Below are positions 48,566 through 57,928 of a DNA stretch of 64,000 nt, piece by piece. The DNA is taken from contig JBDXGY010000006.1 in the NCBI GenBank assembly GCA_039989895.1, forward strand, positions 744,001 to 808,000. Direction: 5' to 3'. This DNA is from Hyphomicrobiales bacterium (GTDB taxonomy: Bacteria; Pseudomonadota; Alphaproteobacteria; Rhizobiales; JACESI01). Position 1 is the first letter of the stretch. Each line of letters begins with the position of its first letter. Both the position numbers and the translations under genes were made by a program. The notes below the pieces were generated by a model, which was not told where the DNA came from, did no database searches, and saw only the letters and a program-made list of their open reading frames with translations.

Positions 48566-49834
48566 TTAAGCACCAGTGCCGGTGTCTTCTGTGCGTTCGC
48601 TATAAATATAAAGCGGTTTTGCATCACCATCGACAACATCACCTGAAATCACAACTTCATCAACACCATCAAGACCTGGTAGGTCATACATTGTGTCAAG
48701 AAGAATGGTTTCCATAATCGAACGCAATCCACGAGCGCCTGTTTTGCGCTCAATCGCTTTTAAAGCAATCGCTTTCAAAGCGTCGTCATTGAATGTCAAT
48801 TCAACATTTTCCATCTCAAAGAGGCGTTGATATTGTTTTACGAGAGCATTTTTAGGCTCTGACAAAATCATTATAAGCGCATCCTCATCAAGGTCTTCCA
48901 ATGTTGCAAGAACAGGCAAACGACCAACGAATTCAGGAATAAGGCCAAACTTCAATAGATCTTCAGGTTCAACACTGCGGAACAAATCACCGATACGACG
49001 ATCATCTTCAGCAGCAACATGTGCATTAAAGCCGATTGATGTAGCCTCGCCTCTGTCAGCAATGATCTTATCAAGGCCCGCAAAAGCACCACCTGAAATA
49101 AATAGGATGTTGGCCGTATCAACTTGCAGGAATTCTTGTTGCGGATGCTTGCGTCCACCTTGTGGCGGGACACTGGCAACTGTGCCTTCCATAATTTTCA
49201 ACAAAGCTTGCTGCACACCCTCACCCGACACATCGCGAGTAATCGAAGGATTGTCAGATTTGCGTGAAATTTTATCAATCTCATCAATATAAACGATGCC
49301 ACGTTGAGCGCGTTCAACGTTATAATCAGCAGCTTGAAGAAGCTTCAAAATGATATTCTCAACATCTTCACCGACATAACCTGCCTCTGTCAGCGTCGTT
49401 GCATCAGCCATCGTGAAAGGCACATCAATGATGCGCGCTAATGTTTGAGCAAGCAGTGTTTTACCACAACCTGTCGGCCCAATCAGAAGGATATTAGATT
49501 TCGCCAATTCAACATCTTCATTTTTAGATGCATGGTTGAGGCGCTTATAGTGATTATGCACAGCAACAGCGAGTACACGTTTTGCATGATACTGGCCGAT
49601 CACATAATCATCGAGAACGTCACAAATTTCTTGCGGAGTTGGAACACCTTCTGTGGATTTAACGAGTGAAGATTTATTCTCTTCACGGATAATATCCATA
49701 CACAGCTCAACGCATTCATCACAGATGAAAACATTGGGTCCAGCAATTAGCTTTCTAACTTCATGTTGGCTTTTGCCACAGAAGGAACAATAGAGCGTAT
49801 TTTTTGTGTCGCCAGATCCGCTAGTTTTGCTCAT
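48566..49834 (-). CDS. clpX: ClpX ATPase subunit of Clp protease
   Basis: 422 residues. Unfolds and feeds substrates to ClpP. N-terminal zinc finger with Cys16, Cys19, Cys38 and Cys41 (CSFCGKSQ ... CDECVELC), Walker [14 protein letters not shown], Walker [11 protein letters not shown], and the IGF loop used to dock ClpP should lie in the C-terminal part of the AAA+ domain. AAGGA precedes the start; a CCTCC/GGAGG hairpin lies further upstream in the leader. Confidence 0.97.
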   Translation of the reverse strand: MSKTSGSGDTKNTLYCSFCGKSQHEVRKLIAGPNVFICDECVELCMDIIREENKSSLVKSTEGVPTPQEICDVLDDYVIGQYHAKRVLAVAVHNHYKRLNHASKNEDVELAKSNILLIGPTGCGKTLLAQTLARIIDVPFTMADATTLTEAGYVGEDVENIILKLLQAADYNVERAQRGIVYIDEIDKISRKSDNPSITRDVSGEGVQQALLKIMEGTVASVPPQGGRKHPQQEFLQVDTANILFISGGAFAGLDKIIADRGEATSIGFNAHVAAEDDRRIGDLFRSVEPEDLLKFGLIPEFVGRLPVLATLEDLDEDALIMILSEPKNALVKQYQRLFEMENVELTFNDDALKAIALKAIERKTGARGLRSIMETILLDTMYDLPGLDGVDEVVISGDVVDGDAKPLYIYSERTEDTGTGA

Positions 49835-49851
49835 TCTACTATCCTTCTAAA

Positions 49852-49875
49852 TTCCTCCACTTATAAATAGGAGGT
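49852..49875 (-). promoter_or_regulatory. Small hairpin in the clpX leader
   Basis: On the minus strand CCTCC and GGAGG flank an 11-nt AT-rich loop about 20-40 bases before the clpX start. It hides a purine-rich GGAGG but the nearer AAGGA ribosome binding site stays free, so any control is speculative. Confidence 0.3.
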
Positions 49876-50005
49876 AAAATTTATAAACCTAACGAAATAC
49901 CATAAACACAAAGACTTCAAGAGAGCTTAACGCAAGAAAAAGAAATTCTATATGCGCTGATTGCCTTTAACTATCGTTATTTTTCGCTAATTTAATCTTT
50001 ATTCC

Positions 50006-50629
50006 TTAATCATCTTCCACTGGAGCGCGGCTGTCAAAGACCTGATCTATTAACCCAAACTCAAGTGATTCTTGCGCCGTCATAAAGTGATCGCGGTCCA
50101 AAGTGCTCTCAACAGTATCGTATTTTTGACCTGTATGTTTCACATATACATCATTGAGGCGTTTCTTCAATTTCACAATATCTTGTGCATGGCGCTCGAT
50201 ATCTGACGCCTGCCCTTGGAATCCACCAGATGGCTGATGAACCATAATGCGAGCATTGGGCAATGAATAGCGCATGCCAGGTTCACCTGCAGCAAGAAGC
50301 AGCGAGCCCATAGAAGCTGCCTGCCCAAAACAAAGTGTGGAAACTTTAGGACGAATAAACTGCATCGTGTCATAAATCGCCATGCCTGACGTCACAACGC
50401 CGCCTGGCGAATTAATATAAAGCGAGATTTCCTTTTTAGGATTCTCAGCCTCAAGAAACAAAAGCTGTGCGCAGACAAGAGTGGCCATGCCATCTTCAAC
50501 GGGTCCAGCAATAAAAATAATCCGCTCTTTCAACAGGCGCGAGAAAATATCATAAGCTCGCTCACCACGGTTTGTCTGCTCGACCACCATAGGTACTAAA
50601 TTCATATAAGTATCGATCGGGTTATTCAT
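50006..50629 (-). CDS. clpP: ATP-dependent Clp protease proteolytic subunit
   Basis: 207 residues. Tetradecameric serine protease partner of ClpX and ClpA. Catalytic Ser106 (GQAASMGS) and His131 (MVHQPSGG) are present, with the Asp in the TLDRDHFM segment. The ORF lies 171 bp upstream of clpX and follows tig, the common tig-clpP-clpX-lon-hup order. Confidence 0.97.
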   Translation of the reverse strand: MNNPIDTYMNLVPMVVEQTNRGERAYDIFSRLLKERIIFIAGPVEDGMATLVCAQLLFLEAENPKKEISLYINSPGGVVTSGMAIYDTMQFIRPKVSTLCFGQAASMGSLLLAAGEPGMRYSLPNARIMVHQPSGGFQGQASDIERHAQDIVKLKKRLNDVYVKHTGQKYDTVESTLDRDHFMTAQESLEFGLIDQVFDSRAPVEDD

Positions 50630-50705
50630 TTTTTCTCCTGCCGCGGCTCTTAATCTGCCTTAGTTGCTTTTGCGAATCGTACGCATTAGAGCAAGTTGAA
50701 GTTAA

Positions 50706-50732
50706 CAAAGGCAGTCTAAATGACTGCCTTTG
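50706..50732 (-). terminator. 11-bp inverted repeat, likely tig terminator
   Basis: CAAAGGCAGTC (706-716), loop TAAAT, GACTGCCTTTG (722-732): a perfect stem. On the minus strand it ends TTTGTTAAC, a weak T-tract. It lies 150 bases after the tig stop and before clpP, so it is probably the tig terminator. Confidence 0.55.
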
Positions 50733-50881
50733 CACAAAAACTTCAATACTCGATACTAGGAATGCATTTTGTTTTCGTGAACTTCAAAAAGCATCACATC
50801 TACAAAATTTACAACGATATTCTCAGCTTAACCTTAATTCCATATGGAACTCGAAAATCTGAAATACAAGACAAGCTGTCT

Positions 50882-52225
50882 TTATTCGTCTTCGTCTTGG
50901 GCGAGAATTTCCTCTTTAGAGACTTTTTTCTCAGTCACAGTGGCAAGCTCAAGAATATAATCGACGACTTTTTCTTCAAATATAGGGGCGCGAATCCCAG
51001 CGAGTTGCTCTGGATTCTTTTGAAAATATTCAAAAATTTCTTTTTCTTGTCCAGGATACTGCTGCGCTTGCTGTAAAACAGCATGGCGCATTTCTTCATC
51101 GGTAACCTGTATTTTATTTTTATCACCAATTTCAGCAAGCACGAGACCAAGGCGCACGCGGCGCTCAGCAATTTTCATATATTCTGCGCGTGCTTCTTCT
51201 TCAGTCGTGTCTTCATCTGCAAAAGTCTTTTTAGACTCTTCGAGATCTTTCATCACTTGATCCCAAATGCCCTGAAATTCCTGCTCCAACATGGTTGGCG
51301 GTAATTCAAAGTCGTATTTCTCATCAAGCTGATCGAGTAACTGACGTTTTACTTTTTGACGACCTGCGCCCTCATATTGATTGCCAACTTGAGTAGTGAA
51401 TATTTCTTTGAGTTTCTCTAAAGATTCTAAACCGAGATTTTTCGCAAACTCATCATCAATTACAAGCTCGCCCGGTTTGGCCACTTCTTTAACAACAATA
51501 TCAAAATGAGCTTCTTTACCGGCAAGGTGTGCTGCTTGATATTCTTCTGGGAAGGTAACTTTAACAACAGATTCATCGCCAGCTTTTTTGCCTATAAGCT
51601 GTTCTTCAAAGCCTGGAATAAACTGACCTGAGCCCAAAACAAGCTGTCCATTTTCGTCTGCGCCGCCCTCAAATGCTTCGCCATCAATCTTGCCTAGATA
51701 AGACATGGTAATACGATCACCGTCTTTGGCTTTGCCTTTTTTCTCTTCAAAAGGACGACTTTGTTCGCCAATTTTAGTAATTTCAGCCATCACCTCTTCT
51801 TCAGCAACTTCGGCTACGGGCTTTTCAATTTTCAAACCGGACAAATCACCAACTTCGAAACTTGGCATAATTTCATATGACATCGTAATATCGAGGTCTT
51901 TTTTACCATCCAGTATCTGGTTAGCTTCATTTTCATCTTCTGTCATATCAAGCTGAGGTTGCATGGCAGCGCGTTCACCGCGCTCTTCCAATGTTTCCTC
52001 ACTGCTTTTTGTTACAGTTTCTTGGACAATCTCAGCCATGATAGAGCGGCCATAGGTTTTTTTGATGTGTGACAGTGGAACTTTGCCCGGACGAAAGCCG
52101 TTGATGCGAACCTTATCTTTAAGATCCACCATGCGGTCCATCAGTTTCGTTTCCAGCTCTTTTGCAGGAATAGTGATTTGTAGCTCGCGCTTGAGGCCTT
52201 CGGAGAGCTTTTCTGTGACTTGCAT
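50882..52225 (-). CDS. tig: Trigger factor
   Basis: 447 residues. Ribosome-bound chaperone and prolyl isomerase. N-terminal ribosome-binding domain with the GFRPGKVP signature, central FKBP-type domain (about 150-240: AKDGDRITMSYLGKIDGEAFEGG), and a helical C-terminal arm domain with an acidic tail. AGGAAACAG precedes the start. It lies 151 bp from tRNA-Leu. Confidence 0.96.
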   Translation of the reverse strand: MQVTEKLSEGLKRELQITIPAKELETKLMDRMVDLKDKVRINGFRPGKVPLSHIKKTYGRSIMAEIVQETVTKSSEETLEERGERAAMQPQLDMTEDENEANQILDGKKDLDITMSYEIMPSFEVGDLSGLKIEKPVAEVAEEEVMAEITKIGEQSRPFEEKKGKAKDGDRITMSYLGKIDGEAFEGGADENGQLVLGSGQFIPGFEEQLIGKKAGDESVVKVTFPEEYQAAHLAGKEAHFDIVVKEVAKPGELVIDDEFAKNLGLESLEKLKEIFTTQVGNQYEGAGRQKVKRQLLDQLDEKYDFELPPTMLEQEFQGIWDQVMKDLEESKKTFADEDTTEEEARAEYMKIAERRVRLGLVLAEIGDKNKIQVTDEEMRHAVLQQAQQYPGQEKEIFEYFQKNPEQLAGIRAPIFEEKVVDYILELATVTEKKVSKEEILAQDEDE

Positions 52226-52338
52226 CGTCTGTTTCCTTATTAAGTCTTCAGGGTTGCGGTCTTGCCCTACCCATCATAATTCAAGGAATGCCGAAATCTT
52301 ACTTTCAAAAAGTCAACATGAAGTCGACCTGTGGTGTA

Positions 52339-52376
52339 GCTCTCGCTTATGGTTATGATCACATAACCGGGAGAGC
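52339..52376 (-). other. Hairpin directly after tRNA-Leu
   Basis: On the minus strand, straight after the CCA end, GCTCTC/GAGAGC and GGTTATG/CATAACC form a two-part stem. No T-run follows. It is probably a 3' processing or stabilising structure, or a poor terminator, in the 150-bp leader-spacer before tig. Confidence 0.45.
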
Positions 52377-52461
<85 letters not shown>

Positions 52462-52707
52462 TGTTTTGGCGTAAAATATCGAATATGGCCAAATACGCCA
52501 TAATTCCAAAATTCAAGCGCCTCTATAACACCCCGCGCGGTGGGGTCAATAAAAAACGTGGCAGATTTTGAAACTTAACGCATTCTTATGATGATTTATC
52601 TCGCAATTAGCGGAAAGTTCGCAATTAATCCGAAGCGAGAAACAATGATAAGCCGCCCCTGTATTTGCTACCAACACAACAAAACTAGAAATCTCACAAT
52701 TAATATA

Positions 52708-52724
52708 TGCACACAATCTATGCA
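52708..52724 (+). promoter_or_regulatory. NtrC-like upstream activator site for glnB
   Basis: TGCA-N9-TGCA, the exact outer geometry of the NtrC consensus TGCACC-N5-GGTGCA. Inner bases match poorly. It lies about 140 bases before the -24 element, a normal enhancer distance. Confidence 0.45.
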
Positions 52725-52731
52725 ATTGCCC

Positions 52732-52750
52732 ATTGTATAGGCTATACAAT
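52732..52750 (+). promoter_or_regulatory. Palindromic operator-like site upstream of glnB
   Basis: ATTGTATA-GGC-TATACAAT, a perfect 8-bp inverted repeat around GGC, flanked by GCAATTG and CAATTGC as a second weaker inversion. About 110 bases before the -24 element. The binding protein is unknown. Confidence 0.45.
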
Positions 52751-52860
52751 TGCTTATGATTTAGGCAATAGGTCAGGGATGATTATTTTTTAAAAAAGAA
52801 AATACCTAATAAATGAGCAGTTACATCTACTCTGAAGATTTATTGCTTAAAAGTTAAAAG

Positions 52861-52876
52861 TGGCATGCCTTGTGCT
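52861..52876 (+). promoter_or_regulatory. Sigma-54 (-24/-12) promoter of glnB-glnA
   Basis: TGGCATGCCTTGTGCT: GG at 52862-52863 and GC at 52874-52875 with the strict 10-base gap of RpoN promoters (TGGCAC-N5-TTGC), two mismatches. Expected transcription start near 52887, about 97 bases before glnB. Fits nitrogen control of glnB-glnA. Confidence 0.7.
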
Positions 52877-52980
52877 TATAGATGATGAAATTGCGAGCAA
52901 TCAAAACAATAATCAATCATCGATTTGCTAAACATAAAAAATATAGAATTATAAAAAGTGGGTCACGCGGAGGCTAATAA

Positions 52981-53322
<342 letters not shown>

Positions 53323-53458
53323 AAATGTGCAGACACTAATCATGCCTGCAAATTGTGCAGAATCACCATTTCCTTTCGGACGAGTGTGGTTTATTTAATC
53401 TCCCTAGATCGCATAATTAAGCGAGACAGGTAAAACAAAAGTACTGAGGACTGAACTT

Positions 53459-54868
53459 ATGACAACAGCAAACGATGTATTAAAAACCATCAAAGACGAT
53501 GACATTCAATATTTGGATCTACGCTTCACGGACCCACGTGGCAAAATGCAGCATGTGACCATGCATACATCTTGCGTTGATGAAGACATGTTCGCTGATG
53601 GCGTTATGTTCGATGGATCATCAATTGCGGGCTGGAAAGCTATCAATGAATCCGACATGGTAATGATGCCTGACGTTGAAACGGTAACAATGGACCCTTT
53701 TTACGCTCAATCAACATTGTCAGTATTTTGTGACATTTTGGAACCAGACAGTGGCGAAGGCTATAACCGCGACCCACGCATGACAGCCAAAAAAGCAGAA
53801 GCTTATGTTAAATCATCAGGCGCAGGCGATTCAGTTTTCATGGGCCCTGAAGCTGAGTTTTTCATCTTCGATGATGTAAAATTCTCAACAGATCCCTATA
53901 AAACAGGCTTTGAACTCGATTCAGTCGAACTTCCATCAAACATGGATTCAGATTACGAAGCGGGCAACATGGGCCACCGTCCACGCACTAAAGGCGGCTA
54001 CTTCCCAGTAAACCCAATTGATTCAGGTCAAGACATTCGCGGCGAAATGCTCTCCGTTATGGGTGAGATGGGCGTCGAGATTGAAAAGCACCACCACGAA
54101 GTGGCGGCAGCTCAACACGAACTTGGCATGAAATTCCGCACACTGACAACAGTTGCTGACCACCTACAGCTTTACAAATACTGCATTCACAACGTAGCCC
54201 ACGCTTACGGCAAAACGGCAACATTCATGCCTAAACCAGTCATGGGTGACAATGGTACAGGCATGCACGTTCACCAGTCTATCTGGAAAGGCGGCGAGCC
54301 GACTTTTGCAGGTTCTGAATATGCAGGTCTTTCAGAAAGCTGCTTGTTCTACATTGGTGGTATCATCAAGCACGCAAAAGCATTGAATGCTTTCACAAAC
54401 CCATCCACAAACTCATACAAGCGTTTGATCCCGGGTTATGAAGCACCAGTACTTCTTGCTTATTCCGCTCGTAACCGTTCGGCTTCTTGTCGTATTCCTT
54501 ACGGCAACAACCCGAAAGCGAAACGCGTTGAAGTGCGCTTCCCTGATCCAACAGCCAACCCATATCTTGCATTTTCTGCAATGCTTATGGCTGGCCTTGA
54601 TGGCATCAAGAACAAAATTCACCCAGGCGAAGCGATGGATAAAGATCTCTATGATCTACCACCAGCTGAACTTGCTGAGATCCCAACAGTTTGTGGCTCC
54701 TTGCGTGAAGCTCTCGATAGCCTTGAAGCAGATCATGACTTCCTTACTGCTGGTGACGTATTCGACGTTGATCAAATCAACGCTTACATGGAACTTAAAT
54801 GGGAAGAAAACACCATTTATGAGCACACACCACACCCAGTAGAATTCGATCTCTACTACTCAGTTTAA
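53459..54868 (+). CDS. glnA: Glutamine synthetase type I
   Basis: 469 residues. Dodecameric enzyme forming glutamine from glutamate, ammonia and [12 protein letters not shown] near residue 51, [11 protein letters not shown] near 128, the [13 protein letters not shown]/glutamate region near 265 and RIPYG near 345 are conserved. Tyr398 in DLYDLPPAE matches the adenylylation site (Tyr397), so GlnE control is likely. GAGGA precedes the start; a strong terminator follows. Confidence 0.97.
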   Translation: MTTANDVLKTIKDDDIQYLDLRFTDPRGKMQHVTMHTSCVDEDMFADGVMFDGSSIAGWKAINESDMVMMPDVETVTMDPFYAQSTLSVFCDILEPDSGEGYNRDPRMTAKKAEAYVKSSGAGDSVFMGPEAEFFIFDDVKFSTDPYKTGFELDSVELPSNMDSDYEAGNMGHRPRTKGGYFPVNPIDSGQDIRGEMLSVMGEMGVEIEKHHHEVAAAQHELGMKFRTLTTVADHLQLYKYCIHNVAHAYGKTATFMPKPVMGDNGTGMHVHQSIWKGGEPTFAGSEYAGLSESCLFYIGGIIKHAKALNAFTNPSTNSYKRLIPGYEAPVLLAYSARNRSASCRIPYGNNPKAKRVEVRFPDPTANPYLAFSAMLMAGLDGIKNKIHPGEAMDKDLYDLPPAELAEIPTVCGSLREALDSLEADHDFLTAGDVFDVDQINAYMELKWEENTIYEHTPHPVEFDLYYSV

Positions 54869-54918
54869 GGAAACTGAAAAAATTACGGGCCATCCCCCCT
54901 TATGATGGTCCGCAGACT

Positions 54919-54950
54919 GGGCGCTTCTTCATCGAAGCGCCCTTTTTTTT
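54919..54950 (+). terminator. Intrinsic terminator after glnA
   Basis: GGGCGCTTC and GAAGCGCCC (9-bp stem, 6-nt loop) followed by eight T on the plus strand, 50 bases after the glnA stop. Confidence 0.95.
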
Positions 54951-55018
54951 GGCCGCAACAATTACGGCTAATATGAAGACACTTGTATATTTGTAATTGA
55001 GAAGTAACATCACCCGAT

Positions 55019-55795
55019 ATGAGTGATATTTTATATGAAATTCGGGACGATATTGGTCATGCCACCCTTAATCGTCCGCAAGCGCGCAATGCCCTCACCT
55101 TTGAAATGTATGAAGGACTAGCTAAAATCTGCCGCGACACTGTCGCTGGCGGACCTATAAAAGCGCTGGTGATCTGTGGTGCAGGTGATAAAGCTTTTGC
55201 TGCTGGCACAGATATGACCCAGTTCCGCGCTTTCACAACACCTCAAGATGCACTTGACTATGAAGCACGCATGGATGGTGTCTTGGGTGACATTGAAAAA
55301 TGTCCAATCCCCACAATCGCGGCGGTCACCGGAGCATGCACCGGCGGTGGCGCTGCCATTGCAGCAGCTTGTGATATACGCATATGCGACCAACGGTTGA
55401 AATTTGGGTTTCCCATTGCAAGAACCCTTGGCAATTGCCTCTCAATCGGCAATCTCAATCGTCTTGGCACTCTCATAGGCATGGGAAAGTTACGTGAGAT
55501 ACTCTTCACAGCACGTTTGATAGGCCATGAGGAGGCGCACCTCATTGGACTGGTGAGCGAGGTGCTAGAAGATGCCGAGAGCGTGCGACAACGCGCGTTT
55601 GAGCTGGCAGCACTTCTTAGCACCCATGCCCCGATGACCTTACAAGCGACGAAAGAAGGTCTTAGACGATTACGCATGGATGGCCCTGATGCTGACGGCA
55701 GCGATATCATCGTTGATACCTACATGAGCGATGACTTCAAAGAAGGTATGGAAGCGTTTCTCGCCAAACGTAAACCGGAATGGAAAGGCAAATGA
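55019..55795 (+). CDS. Enoyl-CoA hydratase/isomerase family protein
   Basis: 258 residues, crotonase fold. NRPQARNALTFEMYEGL, AFAAGTDMTQFRAF (oxyanion hole side) and TGACTGGGAAIAAACDIRI are typical. At the position of the first catalytic Glu of true hydratases (FGxPE) the sequence has FGFPIARTLG, so that Glu is missing; the second Glu position may be kept (KLREILFT). The activity may therefore differ from classic hydration. Its stop overlaps the start of a CaiB-type CoA-transferase by ATGA, so the two are translationally coupled and likely act on the same acyl-CoA. Confidence 0.85.
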   Translation: MSDILYEIRDDIGHATLNRPQARNALTFEMYEGLAKICRDTVAGGPIKALVICGAGDKAFAAGTDMTQFRAFTTPQDALDYEARMDGVLGDIEKCPIPTIAAVTGACTGGGAAIAAACDIRICDQRLKFGFPIARTLGNCLSIGNLNRLGTLIGMGKLREILFTARLIGHEEAHLIGLVSEVLEDAESVRQRAFELAALLSTHAPMTLQATKEGLRRLRMDGPDADGSDIIVDTYMSDDFKEGMEAFLAKRKPEWKGK

Positions 55796-57009
55796 ACCAA
55801 GCACATGGTGAAAAGCCAAAAGGCCCACTCGCAGGCCTACGCGTCATTGAACTTGCACACATTATGGCAGGGCCAGTTTGCGGTTTGATGTTGGCTGATA
55901 TGGGTGCTGATCTTATTAAGGTGGAAAAACCAAGCGGTGATGACACCCGACGCATGGTTCCACCTGATGTAAACGGCGAAAGCGCCGCTTATATGATGAT
56001 GAACCGTAACAAACGGGGTATCACGCTCAATTTGAAGACACCGGAAGGCATCAATGCACTCAAACGTCTCTTGAGTGACGCTGACGTTGTGATCGAAAAT
56101 TATCGCAAAGGCACGATGGAAAAACTAGGCCTTGGCTATGACGTCCTCAAAAAAACAAACCCTGGCCTGATCTATGTGGCAATTTCTGGATTCGGACAAA
56201 CTGGTCCTTATGCGGATCGTGGTGGTTTTGATCTGATTGCTCAAGGCATGTCTGGTTTAATGGCTATTACTGGCGAAGGTGAAGGTCGCCCTCCTGTTAA
56301 AGTCGGCGCACCTGTATCTGACACCACAGCAGGTATATTAGGTGCAATGGGCGTATGTGCCGCGCTGCATCATCGTACAACCACTGGCGAGGGCCAATTT
56401 ATCGATACATCCCTCTATGAAGCGGCCATCACGCATACCTATTGGCAATCTGCTATTGCACTTGCCACCCAAACCTCACCGGGCCCCATGGGTTCTGCGC
56501 ATCCTTTGAATGCCCCTTACCAGGCATTTCAAACAGCTGATGGCTGGATAACACTGGGGGCCGCTAATCAAAAAAACTGGGAACGTTTGATTGATTTGAT
56601 TGATGCCGATTTCTTGAAAAAAGACTCGCGGTTTTTGACCAATGCTGATCGCATGTCGCATCGTGGCGAACTTGAAGAAGCTTTAAACGTTATTTTTAGG
56701 CAAAAATCATCCACTGAGTGGTTATCCATGCTTGAAGAAGGTGGTTTTCCTGCCGGTCCTGTATCAAGCATTCAAGAAATGCACCGCGACCCGCAAACAC
56801 TTGCCCGCAACATGATAGAAACAACCGAGCATCCTATCGTTGGTAAAACCAGTGCGATTGGGTTGCCGGTCAAATTCTCGCAAACTCCCGGCGGGGTCAC
56901 CCGCCCTGCTCCATTGCTTGGACAGCATACCCGTGAGGTCTTAATTGAACTTGGTTACAGTAATGACGAGATTGAAAAGATCGTCACTCTCAATGAGACT
57001 AAGGCGTAA
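55792..57009 (+). CDS. CaiB/BaiF family (type III) CoA-transferase
   Basis: 405 residues from MNQAHGEKPKGPL. Moves CoA between acyl-CoA and a free carboxylic acid. GLRVIELAHIMAGPVCG at the N-terminus and GGFDLIAQGMSGLM are family motifs; Asp147 is the expected catalytic nucleophile. The ATG at 55792 overlaps the preceding stop as ATGA, better than the frame's earlier ATG at 55780. Substrate unknown. With the preceding crotonase-fold protein it suggests an acyl-CoA catabolic step placed between glnA and mazG. Confidence 0.9.
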   Translation: MNQAHGEKPKGPLAGLRVIELAHIMAGPVCGLMLADMGADLIKVEKPSGDDTRRMVPPDVNGESAAYMMMNRNKRGITLNLKTPEGINALKRLLSDADVVIENYRKGTMEKLGLGYDVLKKTNPGLIYVAISGFGQTGPYADRGGFDLIAQGMSGLMAITGEGEGRPPVKVGAPVSDTTAGILGAMGVCAALHHRTTTGEGQFIDTSLYEAAITHTYWQSAIALATQTSPGPMGSAHPLNAPYQAFQTADGWITLGAANQKNWERLIDLIDADFLKKDSRFLTNADRMSHRGELEEALNVIFRQKSSTEWLSMLEEGGFPAGPVSSIQEMHRDPQTLARNMIETTEHPIVGKTSAIGLPVKFSQTPGGVTRPAPLLGQHTREVLIELGYSNDEIEKIVTLNETKA

Positions 57010-57072
57010 AGCTACATGCCATCTTATATTTCGATATAAGAATGATAAACAATGATCTGATTGAGTAAAACC

Positions 57073-57921
57073 ATGAGCATAGATGATGATTACCGCGACC
57101 TTGAGCCTTCAGGCGATATAGCTCGATTGCTTGAAATTATGGGCAGGCTTCGAGATCCTGAAACTGGATGCCCGCAGGACATAATACAGACCTTCAAAAC
57201 CATCGTTCCCTACACAATCGAAGAAGCTTATGAAGTCAAAGACGCGATTGAACGTGATGACATGAACGATCTTTGCGATGAACTGGGTGACCTTCTTTTA
57301 CAGGTTGTCTATCACGCAGAAATGGCGAGTGAACGTGGTGCTTTTAATTTTGAGGATGTTGTTAAGTCAATCACCAAAAAAATGATACGCCGCCACCCTC
57401 ATGTTTTTGGCACAAATGAACAACGCGAAAGCGGCATGAAAGAAGGTGATTGGGAGCGCATCAAAACGATAGAGCGCGCAGAGAAAGAAGCAACAAAAAG
57501 TGCGCATGAAAAATCAAATTCTTCCCTACTCCTTGATAGTGTACCAAATACATTGCCTGCTCTCACTCATGCGATGAAATTACAAAAGCGCGCATCTACT
57601 GTCGGATTTGACTGGAACAACATTGATCTCGTCTTTGATAAACTACGCGAAGAATTTGCGGAACTCGAAGCTGAATGCGCTAAAGATGATTCTAATGAGC
57701 AGCAGCTTGATGAAATGGGAGATATTTTGTTCGTTGCCGTAAATCTCGCGCGCCATTTAAAAATCGATCCTGAAGTCGCGCTTAATTCGACAAATTCAAA
57801 ATTCATTAAACGGTTCAATTTTATCGAAAACGCACTGAACAAGAAGAATAAAACTTTGGAAAATGCGACTTTGGAGGAGATGGAAGCGCTTTGGCAAGCA
57901 GCTAAAAATGCAAAAAAATGA
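57073..57921 (+). CDS. mazG: Nucleoside triphosphate pyrophosphohydrolase MazG
   Basis: 282 residues from MSIDDDYRDLEP; a TTG four codons earlier is also possible. Two tandem MazG domains: the first has CPQDIIQTFKTI, IEEAYEV and DELGDLLLQVV, the second has EFAELEAE and DEMGDILFVAVN, each with the EExxE...ExxD metal motif. Removes (d)NTPs that are damaged or in excess. It ends 7 bp before the hflX stop, in tail-to-tail orientation. Confidence 0.94.
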   Translation: MSIDDDYRDLEPSGDIARLLEIMGRLRDPETGCPQDIIQTFKTIVPYTIEEAYEVKDAIERDDMNDLCDELGDLLLQVVYHAEMASERGAFNFEDVVKSITKKMIRRHPHVFGTNEQRESGMKEGDWERIKTIERAEKEATKSAHEKSNSSLLLDSVPNTLPALTHAMKLQKRASTVGFDWNNIDLVFDKLREEFAELEAECAKDDSNEQQLDEMGDILFVAVNLARHLKIDPEVALNSTNSKFIKRFNFIENALNKKNKTLENATLEEMEALWQAAKNAKK

Positions 57922-57928
57922 TTTTCAA

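Noticed and set aside
50720-51076. 118-residue plus-strand frame over the tig 3' end
   Set aside because: It lies antisense to tig codons and has no ribosome binding site or recognisable motif.
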